A DNA stretch of 64,000 nucleotides from Pseudoips prasinana (GCA_951640165.1 OX621234.1:7631001-7695000); one strand, 5' to 3'. Counted from the first letter of the stretch, positions 23,501 through 34,652 are shown. The notes: generated by a model not told the origin, from the sequence alone. Translations and numbers: made by a program.

Positions 23501-24845
23501 ACCAGATCATCCCTACTTCTTTACTTCTACTTATAACAAAACTTGTACAATACAAATACTCTTTATTGTACACCAAGATTTTCATGTAAACAGTTGTATT
23601 TAATATAGTACAATGGGCGGTCTTATCGCTAACTGCGATCTCTTCCAGACAAACTTAGGATGGACAAAATCAGCAAGAAGAATAATTAAATGAGTAATAG
23701 GGGTGTAGCCATGGAGCTATTACAAAGACAGCTCCATGGGTGTAGCAACTTAAGTAGTAAATATAAATAGACTAGTCTAGTAGATTAAGAGATAAAAGTG
23801 CGAAAAATAATTTTGAAGTAACGGCGTGAATCTTGGAAATGACTGGACTGCCGGCTGGCAGATACTTGATATTATAAAGAATAATAAAAAAATAACTTTT
23901 AGGCGGCTAAATAATAATAATTTATACGGAAGGAATAGCTTGCGGCACTTAGTAGGAAACGTGAACCTTGTCAGTGTGTTAATATTTATTATGAAGGTAC
24001 AGTCGCCGCCGCATTGGCATACACTTAAACTTATCAGCAACTCGTAGGTGGTAAGAGCGGTACCGTAATGTAACGCCGACTGTACTTTCACTAGGTATAT
24101 TTAAAGAGACTCATTGAAAAACAAAACTATATGAACAGTGAGCTATTCTAGACTGTAGTTCTGGCTTGTGTCGACCGGGGCTTTCAAAATAGTTTTACTT
24201 TTATGAAGTAAAACTATGTATTTTGAAGAGTTAAGTATGCAATTACAATTGTCTATTGCAAATATTATGATGTGTCCACAGGGCGTTCAAGCCAATTTTT
24301 AATACAGCGACTTAATTCGTTCCCCTGACCAGATTTCCCTATTAAAAAACTTGTAAAGTCTAAAAATTTCAACGTTACAAGCAATGGGACAATGGGATGT
24401 ATTCTGAGGGGTTCTTTGATTTAATGCTCACGGTTCTACCATCGCACCACTCGCCACAGACAGGACGTTCATCCTCAAATCCTCGAACCTTTTCGATCTC
24501 GTACGGTTCGCTTTCACCGAAAATTCCTCCCACGTACGTTGAGGCCGAGGAATGAACACCAAACAAGATGCCATACCATACAAAATGATATTGTGGTTAC
24601 TAATATCATTATTTTCTATGAATAGGTTGCGCGAGAGACACTTCCAAAGTGGTAAAACGCAATTTCTCCATTGCTCGAGAAGCGGTTATTGGTAAATCTT
24701 TAAAAACGATATGGAATGCTTCCGGAAATGTCGCAAACAAATTTTGTTCCAAACGCTTGTCAAATAATTCAGTAAGTCAGTAGGTAATTATATAATGTTA
24801 CGATGAATATAAAACTGGTAACATCCAATCAATAATCCTAACTTA
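23501..24845. other. Intronic, no gene recognised
   Basis: A 10-bp hairpin CCATGGAGCT/AGCTCCATGG at 23709-23739, a possible small inverted-repeat element (GTACAGTCGCCG...CGGCGTTAC) at 23996-24090, and a fragment of the 2430 repeat at 24628-24660. Confidence 0.4.
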
Positions 24846-25057
24846 TCCTAACTTATAATATTATAAATGCGGAAGTAACTCTGTCTGTCTGTCTGTTACT
24901 CTTTCACGCCAAAACTACTGAACGGATTTGAATGAAATTTAGTATACAGATGGTCTAGACCCTGAGAAAGAACATAGGCTAATTTTTATTGTTAGGATAA
25001 CACATAGGCCTTATTTTATAAAGTTTAACTCGGGTAAAACCGCGGGGCACAGCTAGT
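24846..25057 (-). repeat. CTAGCTGTG family, variant with (CTGT) start
   Basis: AATATTATAAATGCGGAAGT, CTGTCTGTCTGTC, CTACTGAACGGATTTG, to GGGGCACAGCTAGT. Inverted relative of 28086-28286. Confidence 0.7.
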
Positions 25058-25094
25058 AACTAATAAATAATACCTATTCTGTTGAGAATATCTT

Positions 25095-25229
25095 ATTTAT
25101 GCCAGACCGGTGGGCGTGATTGTAGTTACTTGCTTTTCACGCCGCAGGTCGCATGTTCGATTCCCGGCCAGGATAGATATTTGTGTGCATGACCATGTCT
25201 GTTTGTCCGGAGTCTGGGTGTATTCTTAA
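25095..25229 (+). mobile_element. SINE family A, head half
   Basis: CGGTGGGCGTGATTG and ATGTTCGATTCCC; stops where a cluster of CTAGCTGTG-type repeats begins, and the matching tail half resumes at about 25775. Confidence 0.75.
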
Positions 25230-25774
25230 TCACACTAATATTATAAAGGCGAAATTTTGTGAGTATTAATGTTTGTTACTCATTCGCGCAAAAACTACCG
25301 AACGGATGTAGATGAATCTTTGTAGTAATATCCTACTAATATTATAAACGCGAAAGTTGGTAAGTATGGATGGATGCATGTTTGTTACTCTTTCACGTAA
25401 AAACTTCTGAATGGATTTTAATGAAACTTTACAATAATATAGCTTATACATCAGAATAACACATAGGCTACAATTTATAAAGATATTGTGTAAATTGTAC
25501 AAAATATGACTTCAACTTCAACTCTTATTTGTGGCTACAAAATATGACGATAAGGGAAAAGTATGTAAAAATCTACGGTCTGCGAGCTATTCCGGCGTGC
25601 ACTGCCAAAACCGCTAGAGATACACATCCTACTATATTATAAATGTGAAACTTGTGAGTATAAATGTATGGATATATATTTGCTACTCTTTTACGCCGTA
25701 GCTTATATTATATCCGAGTAACACATAGGCTATAGTCTATAAAGTTTAGCACGGGTAAAACCACGGGGCACAGC
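25230..25774 (-). repeat. CTAGCTGTG family pieces splitting a SINE
   Basis: Three pieces (25232-25320, 25331-25520, 25628-25774), each starting CTAATATTATAAA/ACTATATTATAAATG, the last ending GGGGCACAGCTAGT exactly where the SINE resumes. Confidence 0.65.
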
Positions 25775-25912
25775 TAGTTCTTTATATAAATATGTATTTA
25801 CAAAAGAATTGTAGTACATGTACCTATCAGTTATCTGGTCTTCATAGTACAAGCTCTGCTTAGTTTGGGATCAGATGGCTATGTGTAAATAATGTCCCAT
25901 CAAACAAATGAT
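25775..25912 (+). mobile_element. SINE family A, tail half
   Basis: TTTATATAAATATGTATTTAC...ATCTGGTCTTCATAGTAC, then GCTTAGTTTGGGATCAGATG; continues the head at 25095-25229. Confidence 0.75.
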
Positions 25913-25947
25913 AATCGATAATTGAGTTGCACTGATCGAACAAACTA

Positions 25948-26189
25948 GGGCTCTACCGGCTAAGTCGCCGAACATCGTTTTCGTGAATAGCGTTCAAATA
26001 AATAAAGGTTAAAAATTTCTTAATCAATCGTTAAATCGGCTTTCATGACCACATGTGACGTCATAAATGGTCCATAATCGATTGTCAACGTTGAAGCCCA
26101 ATTAACGATTGATTAAGTCATTTTTAACTTTTATTTATTTGAACGCCATTCACGAAAACGATGTTCGGCGACTTAGCCAGTAGAGCCCC
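25948..26189. mobile_element. MITE with about 85-bp terminal inverted repeats
   Basis: Ends GGGCTCTACCGGCTAAGTCG and, inverted, GGGGCTCTACTGGCTAAGTC. Arms continue through GCCGAACATCGTTTTCGTG to the AATCAATCGTTAA region with few mismatches. Target duplication was not resolved. Confidence 0.75.
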
Positions 26190-26334
26190 TGGCCAACAGA
26201 CGTACCATTCTTATCGAGTTTCTTAATGGCAAGCGGCGCAATCATTTTCCTATTGTTCAAGTATTTCTATAGTACGATGCAACCGCTTCATTTCGTACAA
26301 CCGATGACGGCCATTTATACTACATTACTTTTCA

Positions 26335-26830
26335 ACTGGCCTGTTGGTCTAAAAGTTAGTGTCCCCCAATGCTAAACCGGCGGTCGTAGGTTCGATTCCC
26401 ACCCGACAAATCGTTGTGCGATGAGCACAATTTCTTGTTTTGTGTCTCTGTATAATTTATCTCTAATATTTATGTATATAGAAATGTAAAACGTATATTT
26501 TTCAATGCCATAGTCTAAGGCTGAGATCTATAGAGCGTACTTAGACTTTGCTCAGACTTTACTTAGACAGAAGTTAATGCATGTAACGAAATTACAATTG
26601 GTGTTTTGACTTTGTCTGTCTTAGCTTATGCTAAGCATAATCTTAACTTCAAAAAGTCTATAAATACCAAATCAAAGTATAAGCTTAGCATACATTTAGC
26701 TAAGTCTTACGTAAGTAAAGTTTGAGCAAAGTCTAAGTACGCTCTATAGATCTCAGCCTAAGTCTAAGCTCTGCTTGGGATCAGATAGCAGTGTGTAAGT
26801 GGTGTGTGTTGTCCATGATATTTATAAATA
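26335..26830 (+). mobile_element. SINE family A split by a MITE
   Basis: Head with GGTTCGATTCCCACC at about 26388, body to 26518, MITE 26519-26758, then tail GCTCTGCTTGGGATCAGAT at about 26768. Confidence 0.75.
26519..26758. mobile_element. MITE inserted in a SINE, probable 9-bp duplication
   Basis: A 240-bp element with terminal repeats of about 50 bp beginning GGCTGAGATCTATAGAGCG. Flanking 9-mers are ATAGTCTAA and TAAGTCTAA (7/9 equal). Collapsing them restores the length of the host SINE (CATAGTCTAAGCTCTG versus the usual CATAGTACAAGCTCTG). A 3-bp TAA duplication is the alternative reading. No coding capacity. Confidence 0.75.
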
Positions 26831-26963
26831 ATAGCCTGTGTTTTTCGGATATAAAAGCTATATTACTAGAAAGTTTCATCAAGATCTGTTTTGTAGTTTA
26901 TGCATGAAAGAGTAACAAACATCCATAGACACAAACTTTCACATTTATAATATTAGTAGGATT
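26825..26963 (+). repeat. CTAGCTGTG family, short form, 5' part lost
   Basis: Ends ACTTTCACATTTATAATATT AGTAGGA. Confidence 0.55.
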
Positions 26964-27235
26964 TAGCAATTCAGCATGTCATTCCTTATACCTGTTTTAT
27001 AATAACATACTACCGTAGTTATTCCTCTTAATAATCCATGGATATTAAGAGTAGGCCATCATTGTTTAACATAATATAGATATTTGTCATGGCATTCTTT
27101 TATTTAACATTAGGTTTTACATTAGGAGGCTTTCACTGATTAACAGGATAAGGCCACTACTATGCATGAACTTTCATCAGGAAGAGGATGTTATTATATA
27201 ATATTATAGTTATTATACATATATATTAATGTTAT

Positions 27236-27360
27236 TATATATAATTCAAACTAAATATCTATGTTACTAGAAATAATAATGTATACAACTATATTACTAA
27301 AAACATGTTCTGACTATTTACAAGCGCTTTTTTAAAGTCTATGCGAATAAAAACCTTTTT
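27236..27360 (+). repeat. LINE-type 3' UTR repeat, family U
   Basis: ACATGTTCTGACTATTTACA then AGCGCTTTTTTAAAGTCTAT, matching 58930-58990 and, inverted, 42610-42660. Confidence 0.6.
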
Positions 27361-27718
27361 TAATTTATATTAATTTAATTTTTGACATTTTTGATTATGT
27401 AGTTATGTTACACATTCTTGATGTTGTCTATGAAACCATTTTTTTAAAGAACTTCATAAGGTGGTTGTCATTATAATTGTATGTTATGCAATTTCTCAGA
27501 TTTTTATTGATTCTTTTATATAAATGTCGTTCAAATTGCTTGTCATAACAATTAGTTGGAAGTCTCTATCTAAATATCTGAATGTATTTATCATTCAATG
27601 AGATATATTGCTTTCTGTATAAATTATTACTTTGTTGACTCAGTTCGTATAAAGAAATATGGAGGTCAGTTCTAGATATGTAAAACAGTAAAACAACGCA
27701 AATCATTAACCTTCATAA

Positions 27719-28084
27719 ATGATAAAAAGCATGAATAAAAAACAAAATCATCATCAACCCCACCACATTATACATACATTATGCAATTCAATAAACTTTT
27801 TATTAGGGTCTGTGTGGCTGGTCGCAAAGAATACCACCACCCCATTTCATCACATGGGGTGCACAGAAGTTGACCCAAGGAAATATGTCATTTCTATTAT
27901 TAATATTCAGAAAATGGACAGCAATAAATCTCTGGGTACTGTGACCAATGAAAGAAATGTTAAGATATTAATTCTCAAAGATTACAATAATCACTTCGAG
28001 GAGAAAAAAATTTACATTAATTATAATAACTTAAAAATTAATTACTTTACAAGGCACCCATTAACGGAGTGTTGCTGTTTATAG
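27719..28084 (+). CDS. Unrecognised 121-codon open frame in SLC35C2 intron 1
   Basis: ATG frame with His/Asn-rich start (KKQNHHQPHHIIHTLCNSIN), a central FLLGSVWLVAKNTTTPFHHM and VDPRKYVISIINIQKMDSNK, ending in ECCCL. Composition is AT-driven (many Asn, Ile, Lys). No known motif, no splice support, and the CTAGC repeat starts right after the stop. More likely chance or a relic than a gene; listed because it is the longest unexplained frame in this intron. Confidence 0.15.
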   Translation: MIKSMNKKQNHHQPHHIIHTLCNSINFLLGSVWLVAKNTTTPFHHMGCTEVDPRKYVISIINIQKMDSNKSLGTVTNERNVKILILKDYNNHFEEKKIYINYNNLKINYFTRHPLTECCCL

Positions 28085-28085
28085 T

Positions 28086-28286
28086 ATACTAGCTGTGCCC
28101 CGCGGTTTTACCCGCGATAAACTTTATAAAATATGGCCTATGTGTTATCCTAACTATAAAAAATAGCCTATGTTCTTTCTCAGGGTCTAGACCATCTGTA
28201 TACCAAATTTCATTCAAATCCGTTCAGTAGTTTTGGCGTGAAAGAGTAACAGACAGACAGAGTTACTTTCGCATTTATAATATTAA
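28086..28286 (+). repeat. CTAGCTGTG family variant
   Basis: ACTAGCTGTGCCCCGCGG, TTCTTTCTCAGGGTCTAGAC, ending TTCGCATTTATAATATTA. Confidence 0.72.
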
Positions 28287-28457
28287 TAGTTAGGGTAGCA
28301 GTTGTTGTGGTTGCCAAATGCTTGCTTTCCATGCCAGAGGTTGTGGGTACAATGGATGGATATTTGTGGGTCCACATGGGTATTGGATTTTTGATCTATC
28401 TAATATCAATACAAACTACAGGGTCTGTCATATCCTGATCTTTTCAAATTAATAATA

Positions 28458-28706
28458 ATATAATATCTAGGGACAATTGTCACACAGATCATCCTAGCCC
28501 CAAACTAAGCAAAGCTTGTACTATGGGTACCAGGCGACGATAGACATACTTATATAGATAGATAAATACTTATATACATAGAAAACATCCATGACTCAGA
28601 AACAAATATTCGTGCTCATCACACAAATATTTGCACTTACCGGGATTCGAACCCAGGACCACCAGCTTTGAAGGCAGGAGCACTACCAACTAGGCTACGG
28701 TGACTG
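28458..28706 (-). mobile_element. SINE family B, minus
   Basis: CGGGATTCGAACCCAGGACC (B-box complement) and AACTAGGCTACGGTGAC head; ATTGTCACACAGATCATCCT tail. Confidence 0.82.
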
Positions 28707-28874
28707 TCATATTTAATTCAAACAGTATCTCGAAAAGTTAAGTTTATGACATGACCTACATGCTAAATATTTCATTTTGTGCAGTCCAGGTTGCCTGGAA
28801 GAGACGACTTTAGGCCACCTATTGCTAACTGTAATGTTGTTTATTTTCTGAATTGTAAATTATTTGAAGCAAAA

Positions 28875-29195
28875 AGTCAAAGTAATATTTATTGAACATT
28901 GGTAATATGGTACATGGTATAAAAATTGTGTTGTATCACTATGTTTTGCCTTGCAGGGTGTGAAATTTTAAAGAGCAAGCTAAATAAAAACGTGTCATAA
29001 ATAGGGTAGAGTAATAAGTAGATGGGACATTTCTTATTTTATGTTTTTGTCATCTAAAAACTCATTGATAGAGTAGTAAGTCTTTTCAATTAAAAGTTGC
29101 TTAAATTGCGATGTAAAATGGTTTATGCTACTAATAGTTTTTAAAGTTTTTGGTAATTTATTGAAAATAAAGTGTACTTATTATAAAACCTTAGA
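28875..29195 (-). mobile_element. Jockey-like LINE 3' end fragment
   Basis: Reverse-complement translation gives FNKLPKTLKTISSINHFTSQ and FKQLLIEKTYYSINEFLDD, the same C-terminal block as at 62970-63660 but a diverged family. The 3' side ends near AGTCAAAGTAATATTTATTG. It lies in SLC35C2 intron 1. Confidence 0.75.
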
Positions 29196-29766
29196 AATAC
29201 CCAACTCAAGTAGGTTCTAATGAAATCTATTAAAAGCAACACAACTGCAAGTGGCACAAAAACAGCAAACAGGAAAATAATAAATAAAAAACCTGTTCTG
29301 CCATCCACAACCAATCAGTTAAAAAGAAATCTGCCACATCAAATTATTCAAGGTTGAGAGCTGTATTATTTTATCAGAACATTTTCAACTTCTTTCTCCT
29401 TCTTTTTATAACATGAGCTATACCAGAAGTGAAGGAGGCTAGACCAGACAATCAATCCGAGCAAGAGCTCAAACCAGACTAAGGGTAAGGGTACCCTGTA
29501 TTTAGGGCTCAAGATTTATAGCTCCATGTCCTCCTTTGCTCCGTGCTCCATTTTACATGGCAAACTATATCTTAAGAGAAAAATAAGAGTGGTTCAATAG
29601 AAAATTAAGTACTTAATTTTCAGTTACTAACCACAATTATATTATTATATATTGGCCAATTACATACCACGCGACAGGTGTAGCACACCCAAAAAAGAGC
29701 TATAACAGTAACAGTAGATCACTAAAATTAAAAAGTAAACATGAAGACTGATAAGACAAGCCTTAC
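29196..29766. other. SLC35C2 intron 1, donor-proximal
   Basis: No repeat family or gene recognised; the exon 1 donor GTAAGG is at the right end. Confidence 0.5.
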
Positions 29767-29952
29767 CGTCAGAAGCCATCTCTGGTAGAACGTGAGGCCA
29801 ATGGAGAGCGAGAAGTACAGGAGGATAAGCCCTAAGGACAGGAGGCTCTTCTGCACACACACATCAGACCATTTCGCTTTCGGTTTAGTTGTAAACACAT
29901 CCTCATCTAAATCGGACTTTAACGACAGCTGTTCATATTTTGCGCCTGGCAT
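29767..29952 (-). CDS. SLC35C2: SLC35C2, coding exon 1 (start codon exon)
   Basis: First coding exon of a solute carrier 35 family C member 2 homologue, a multi-pass membrane protein of the drug/metabolite transporter fold, known in mammals as a Golgi-region protein that modulates Notch fucosylation. ATG at 29952 opens 62 codons (MPGAKYEQLSLKSDLDEDVF...). A hydrophilic N-tail is followed by a first membrane segment (SLGLILLYFSLSIGLTFYQR), which closely matches the vertebrate family. An upstream in-frame GTG at 29961 is not a eukaryotic start. The donor is CTGACG|GTAAGG, and the exon ends in phase 0, matching exon 2. The promoter must lie to the right (30 kb and above); no core motif is convincing. 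Identity rests on remembered family similarity and on the three exons joining in frame. Confidence 0.93.
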
Positions 29953-30929
29953 GGCTAGCACAGGACGACGAAATTATTTTAGGAAACTCACTATGGCGCA
30001 TATCAGCTGAAATTGTTGTTCAAATTAGTTCTAAATTATTAAAAAACGGGATAACAACTAAATTCCCCGAATGACTTTATCTGATCAAGTGAAGTTGAAT
30101 ATGCACAACACAACTTGTCATCGGCTTACCACAGACTAAATAAAAAACTTGACAGTGAGTCAAGAGCAAACCTGGGACCAAAGGTAAAATATCTTTGAAC
30201 TTGACAACAATGCTCGAAGGCGTTCAAAAGCAACCTTTTACCTTCAAAATTATGATAAACTAGCTGTGCTCCACGGTTTTACCCGCGTTAAAATTTATAT
30301 ATTGTAGACTATGTGTTAATTAGTATACCTACGGAATAGAGCAACAAACAAGAGCTGTCAAACGAAACCGAAATAGGATGACATTTGTGTGTGTACAAAT
30401 GTTTATGTGTGCGTGTCAATGATGTATCTCATGTCGATTTTTGCATTAATATCGATATCGATAATATTAATCAGTAATGTGTGGTGACGGCATAGAATAT
30501 CATTACTCCATCTCATCCCGTGAACTGTGACCATCTTACTGCGATCGCCAACCCGTCTGCCAAGCGTAGCGATTATGGCATATCCCCCCATTCTTTGGGA
30601 AAGCTTTGGTCCAGCAATGGATGTAATTTGGCTGACATGACGATGATGAATCAATCTCAGTGATAGTACTAAAATAGGGTGGGATGGGATTTTGCATGGC
30701 TGAAACCACGATTCGTAAAGTGAAGTAAGAATATTTAAGAAAAACTCCGAAGAAATTTTAAATAATTTATATTTCGCATTAGAGTTGTCGGTTGTCTCTT
30801 AACTCTTCGCTGTTTGACAATTTAGTGAGCGTATATAATTTGAACGATTAAAATGAAGATTAAAGATTGTCAATCACTAGATAGGTGAATGATATACTTA
30901 GAAATATAGTTAGAAACGCGCGTCCGTCT
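29953..30929. other. Upstream of SLC35C2 start: 5' UTR/promoter region plus repeats
   Basis: No TATA or clear initiator could be assigned. A CTAGC fragment is at 30259-30322 (+), and GCGATCGCCAACCCGTCTGC at 30541 belongs to a repeat also seen at 17150 and 47405. Confidence 0.4.
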
Positions 30930-31345
30930 CAATAAATTCAAATTCAAAATTCATTTAATCCGTAAAACAATACATTTATGTGGAATCATCATTTTTTACC
31001 CTACTGTGCAGTACAAGACGTGGCAGCTACTGAAAACACTGCCAGTAAAGTCAGTAGGAAACCTTTTTTAAATAAAATTTACTTAAGATTTATTACATAT
31101 TGTTTGTGTGTTGACTTAAACCAACTCAATCCCAAGCATTTTTGTCACTCAAATAATCAGTAATGTTGTAATATGCTATACAATTTTGCTTTAATAATTC
31201 TTTTTAACTTATTCCTAGACAATTCTCTAATATCATTGGTAGGTTTGTTATAGAATCTTATACATTGCCCAATAAAAGAGTTTCTTATTTTGTGGAGATG
31301 GGTTCGGATTATGTTGCAATGCTGAATGTATGTATGCAACATAAG
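30930..31345 (-). mobile_element. LINE 3' end fragment
   Basis: Minus-strand frame 31342-31157 contains SFIGQCIRFYNKPTNDIREL and SRNKLKRIIKAKLYSI, a LINE ORF2 C-terminus (YNKLP-type). The tail (TTTGAATTTGAATTT on minus) is at about 30935-30955. Confidence 0.65.
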
Positions 31346-33722
31346 TTTACTCTTATATCTATATTTATACTACGGTTAGGATGTTAACCACTTTGAACTT
31401 TTCTCTTAGACACTCTCGGGTCAAGATTATAAATGGCTCTAACAGCTTTTTACTGCAATATAAATATGGTGTTAATGTCAGCAGAGCTACCCTAGAGAAT
31501 TCCATAGGACTATATACTATGAAAATAACTGAAATAAACTATTCTAGCGCAATTCTAATCAAGCGCCAGGCTTGCGTTCCGAGGAGGACTCGATTGAGAC
31601 ATATTTAGGAGAATTTGGGATTACTTCCGTTTCTAGGGGATTCACATCTAAACATCACATAGGTACTTTAATATCAGTAATACATATTAGTTTATCGCGT
31701 AATAGACAGTGGATACGAAATATCGATAACTTGATTCAGCCCTAGTGTAAACAGAAAATTATTTCTTTACACAAAATATTCGCAAATTCTGCATTATGTG
31801 TATTAAATCTTTGCTTCTTACATTAATAAATGTTTATAGAAGACAATGAACACACTTAGTGCCTAAAATTCGAAGCGCATCGGCAAAAATAAATACTAAA
31901 TTAGGAGGTGTCGATTTGGAATAATTTACCTCTGCATTGAACAGTTTTCAGGGTTATTTATCTGTGTGGTACAACAATCTGTCATTGAACAATTCACCAT
32001 ATTTCTGAAGAAATATTTTTCAAAAATATCCACGATTTCACGTAAAATTAGTAAAGTTCTCAGGAGTCAAATTCGCAGCGTGCCGATAAGTGCCGAAGAA
32101 CTGTCAAACAGAGGCCAAAAACAGTTCTGTTGCGTCGCATCACGCATCTCTTTTTATCATACAGTGTTGCAGCTAGTGATATTTCGCTCGCTCAGCCCTT
32201 TGATGCTCTATTCCGTAGGTATACTAACTTTATGGTTAATACAGGGTGTCAGCTAACTCCATACCAATTTTTTTTAAATCGCTCCAGCCGTTTAGACATG
32301 ATGAAGTAACAAACATCAAACTCACAAACTTTCGCCTTTATAACATTCGTGTGAATAACATCAGTAGAAATAATTTCGATGTCACTAAGAAAATCTAAAT
32401 TCAAATTAAATATAGCTTAAGAAATATTTAAATTATGAATATTTTATTTACAACTTATCACGAAAAGCGTGCCCATGAGTGATACGAGTACCCACCGTAT
32501 TCTATTAGTTAAAAAAATAAGTGCTAAGTTCTAATGAATGAAGTAATATGAACACCCACTCAAAAAATGCTGCTATATGGAAGTAAATTTTAGTTACAAC
32601 AACTCAAAGATAGAAGTTGTAAAACGATTAAATGTACTTGGTCTTGTAATAAATTGCTCATAAACACAAGTTGGAATCTTCGAGCATTTAGAAGTCAATG
32701 CTTGATGGTTGGAATTTACTAGATAATAGGCAACAACAACTGCAAAGGCACCATTAAAGAATGTGAATCATGTCAAAGAATTATTGTTGAATATTTTCGC
32801 ATTATTCTTGTCTTTCCCTCAATGATGGTTCATTTTACTAACTAAATGTATCGTTGTCTATTGTGATCAAGTGAGCAACGACATTTATATCAATACAGTG
32901 ATCAAAACACAAATACCATTACATGAATGAATGAGAATCTAAATACTATACGGTCAACTGATGAGACCCATGGATGCGGCCATATTGCGACATGCGATAG
33001 ATAGATGAAAAATATAGATGATTCGTAGAAAAAAAATCACTTTAAAAAATCGGTAATAATTAATGTTAAGGAGATTTTTATCAATCGATTGATTTTACCA
33101 TAATCTATGTTTTAATGTTTTCTCTTCTCATACTATGTGTCTAGATTACCATAGCATATTAGAAGCACGCTATCTGTTATAGTTAAGTATTCATCCAATA
33201 TACTGACATGTCTTACAACAAACAGTATATATAGATAGATAGAGGGTCATTTACTCGGAGGAATAACAAGTTGCTTGTTATTCCTTCGAAGTTATTTAGG
33301 TTATTTAGTTATAATTACTATGATGGCAGCCGTGCCATCATAATAACTAAATAAGCGCTATAAATGAAACGTTGTTTAATATTTTGTTGCCGTAGTTTGT
33401 TGATTGATCACTTGCAACACTCGCAAACCATCTTATTGTTATGGCTCATAAAGCCGAAGAAGCCAAGGCCAAAAACAACTAAAAAAAAATCTTATTGTTA
33501 AACGTAGTTTGTTATATTCTCTTTGCTTATTGTTACGAAATTGTTTTGGTTTCATCACCTTCTGTATTATACGCCATAGAATTAAATAATGATACGACGA
33601 TTCGAGGATGAACGAAGAGATAACTAGCAATTTGAGGAATTACTTTCATGACAAAATCGTATAGTGTAGTGACGCTTTAATAAAGAGAAATTGATTCGTA
33701 AACAACAAAGAAATAATACAAA
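31346..33722. other. Intergenic between SLC35C2 and the 33723 gene
   Basis: AT-rich; short palindromes at 33260-33290 (GGAATAACAA/TTGTTATTCC) and 33330-33350 (GATGGCA/TGCCATC). The promoter of the 33723 gene should be here, but no core element is convincing. Confidence 0.4.
32238..32346 (+). repeat. CTAGCTGTG family fragment
   Basis: ATACAGGGTGTCAGCTAACT to ACTTTCGCCTTTATAACATT. Confidence 0.6.
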
Positions 33723-34415
33723 ATGACTGACTCGAGTTCGTTTTCGTCGTTGTTTGCTTTGGTGGATAGCCACTTATCGAAGACTCAAGTGCAGGATGAT
33801 GGCGACAATACAGGGAGTGCCTCTATTAATATTCCTTCACTACGAGGTATGTCCGAGACACATCTGCGCACACCACTAAGACTACCAAGATTCAGCACGA
33901 GTGAGAGCCCTATCAGTAGTATACTCTCTACACAACTGGCCAACATGTTCAAGGCGCAAGAACTTAAAAAGCAACAAGACCTCGAACAAGAAAAACTTCA
34001 GGAAGAAATGAAAAGGATAAAATTAGAGGAAGACAATTGTGTGATCGATCTTATGAAAGCAGTGCAGAGACCTGGTCAGTCCCTCCCGCGCTTCCAGGAG
34101 CCCTTGAGTAGTGGTAGTTCACATGAGTCACTCCTTGACACATCAGAATTTGTGGTTCCTCCAAAAGAGGAAGAGTTGCTACCATTGAAAACAGACATGA
34201 GATACATATTGAAACAAAAGATAAAGAGAGCAAAATGTTCAGCCTTTGGTAAAGTATTAACATCAAGGTTGAGACCAGTTGCTGCACCTTACTTACTAGA
34301 GATTATTGACTCTTCAGTAGAGAGATTTGATTTCGCAACCAAATCTCCTTGTGATATATTAATGGAGAAAAGGAGAAGACCTCATCTATACAGCCAGAGT
34401 GAAGACCACTCATAA
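33723..34415 (+). CDS. Intronless 230-aa protein, unrecognised; possible Ski7/HBS1L-like adaptor
   Basis: A complete single-exon reading frame with ATG in good context (tacaaaATGAC) and stop TAA. It has even codon use, unlike the surrounding repeat debris. Residues 1-20 are Ser-rich with SSFSSLFALVDSHLSK. Residues about 78-106 are a charged Lys/Glu/Gln helix, likely a coiled coil (KAQELKKQQDLEQEKLQ). A basic segment (KQKIKRAKCSAFGKVLTSR) precedes a C-terminal VERFDFATKSPCDILMEKRR. The terminal F-x-F-x-T-x-SP-x-D pattern and the N-terminal S-L-x-x-L-x-x-x-HL pattern resemble, from memory only, exosome/Ski-binding patches of Ski7-like HBS1L isoforms; this is a guess. There are no membrane segments or enzyme motifs. 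It could be a conserved insect gene or a retrocopy, but no poly(A) tail or flanking duplication was seen. It is divergent to SLC35C2, 3.8 kb away. Confidence 0.8.
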   Translation: MTDSSSFSSLFALVDSHLSKTQVQDDGDNTGSASINIPSLRGMSETHLRTPLRLPRFSTSESPISSILSTQLANMFKAQELKKQQDLEQEKLQEEMKRIKLEEDNCVIDLMKAVQRPGQSLPRFQEPLSSGSSHESLLDTSEFVVPPKEEELLPLKTDMRYILKQKIKRAKCSAFGKVLTSRLRPVAAPYLLEIIDSSVERFDFATKSPCDILMEKRRRPHLYSQSEDHS

Positions 34416-34646
34416 CTCTTTACTTTTAACATAAAAATGTATTACCAAGAAGAGCTCTATGAGAATAGTTTTTTTTAATATGACGGATAACAAAGATGAA
34501 TTTAATTTGTCATTTGAATGAACAGTGTTTTAAATTCATTGTACATGTGTATTAGGGTGTCCCAAGACATAAGCGAAAAAAAATATTCGCAAATTCTAAT
34601 ATGCATACCCCCTAACTTTATTTGAATTGATCTCGTAGACTCAAAT

Positions 34647-34652
34647 AATAAA
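34647..34652 (+). terminator. First AATAAA downstream of the 33723 gene, inside the hAT
   Basis: No canonical hexamer is present in 34416-34552, so this copy, about 230 nt past the stop and 95 nt into the hAT element, is the first available. Further copies follow at about 34815-34830 and at 36776. The pre-insertion signal may have been AATAAA at 37839-37844. Use is inferred. Confidence 0.35.

Noticed and set aside
31966..32256. 96-codon plus frame
   Set aside because: No motif; ends in a CTAGC-type repeat fragment; composition matches neighbouring non-coding DNA.
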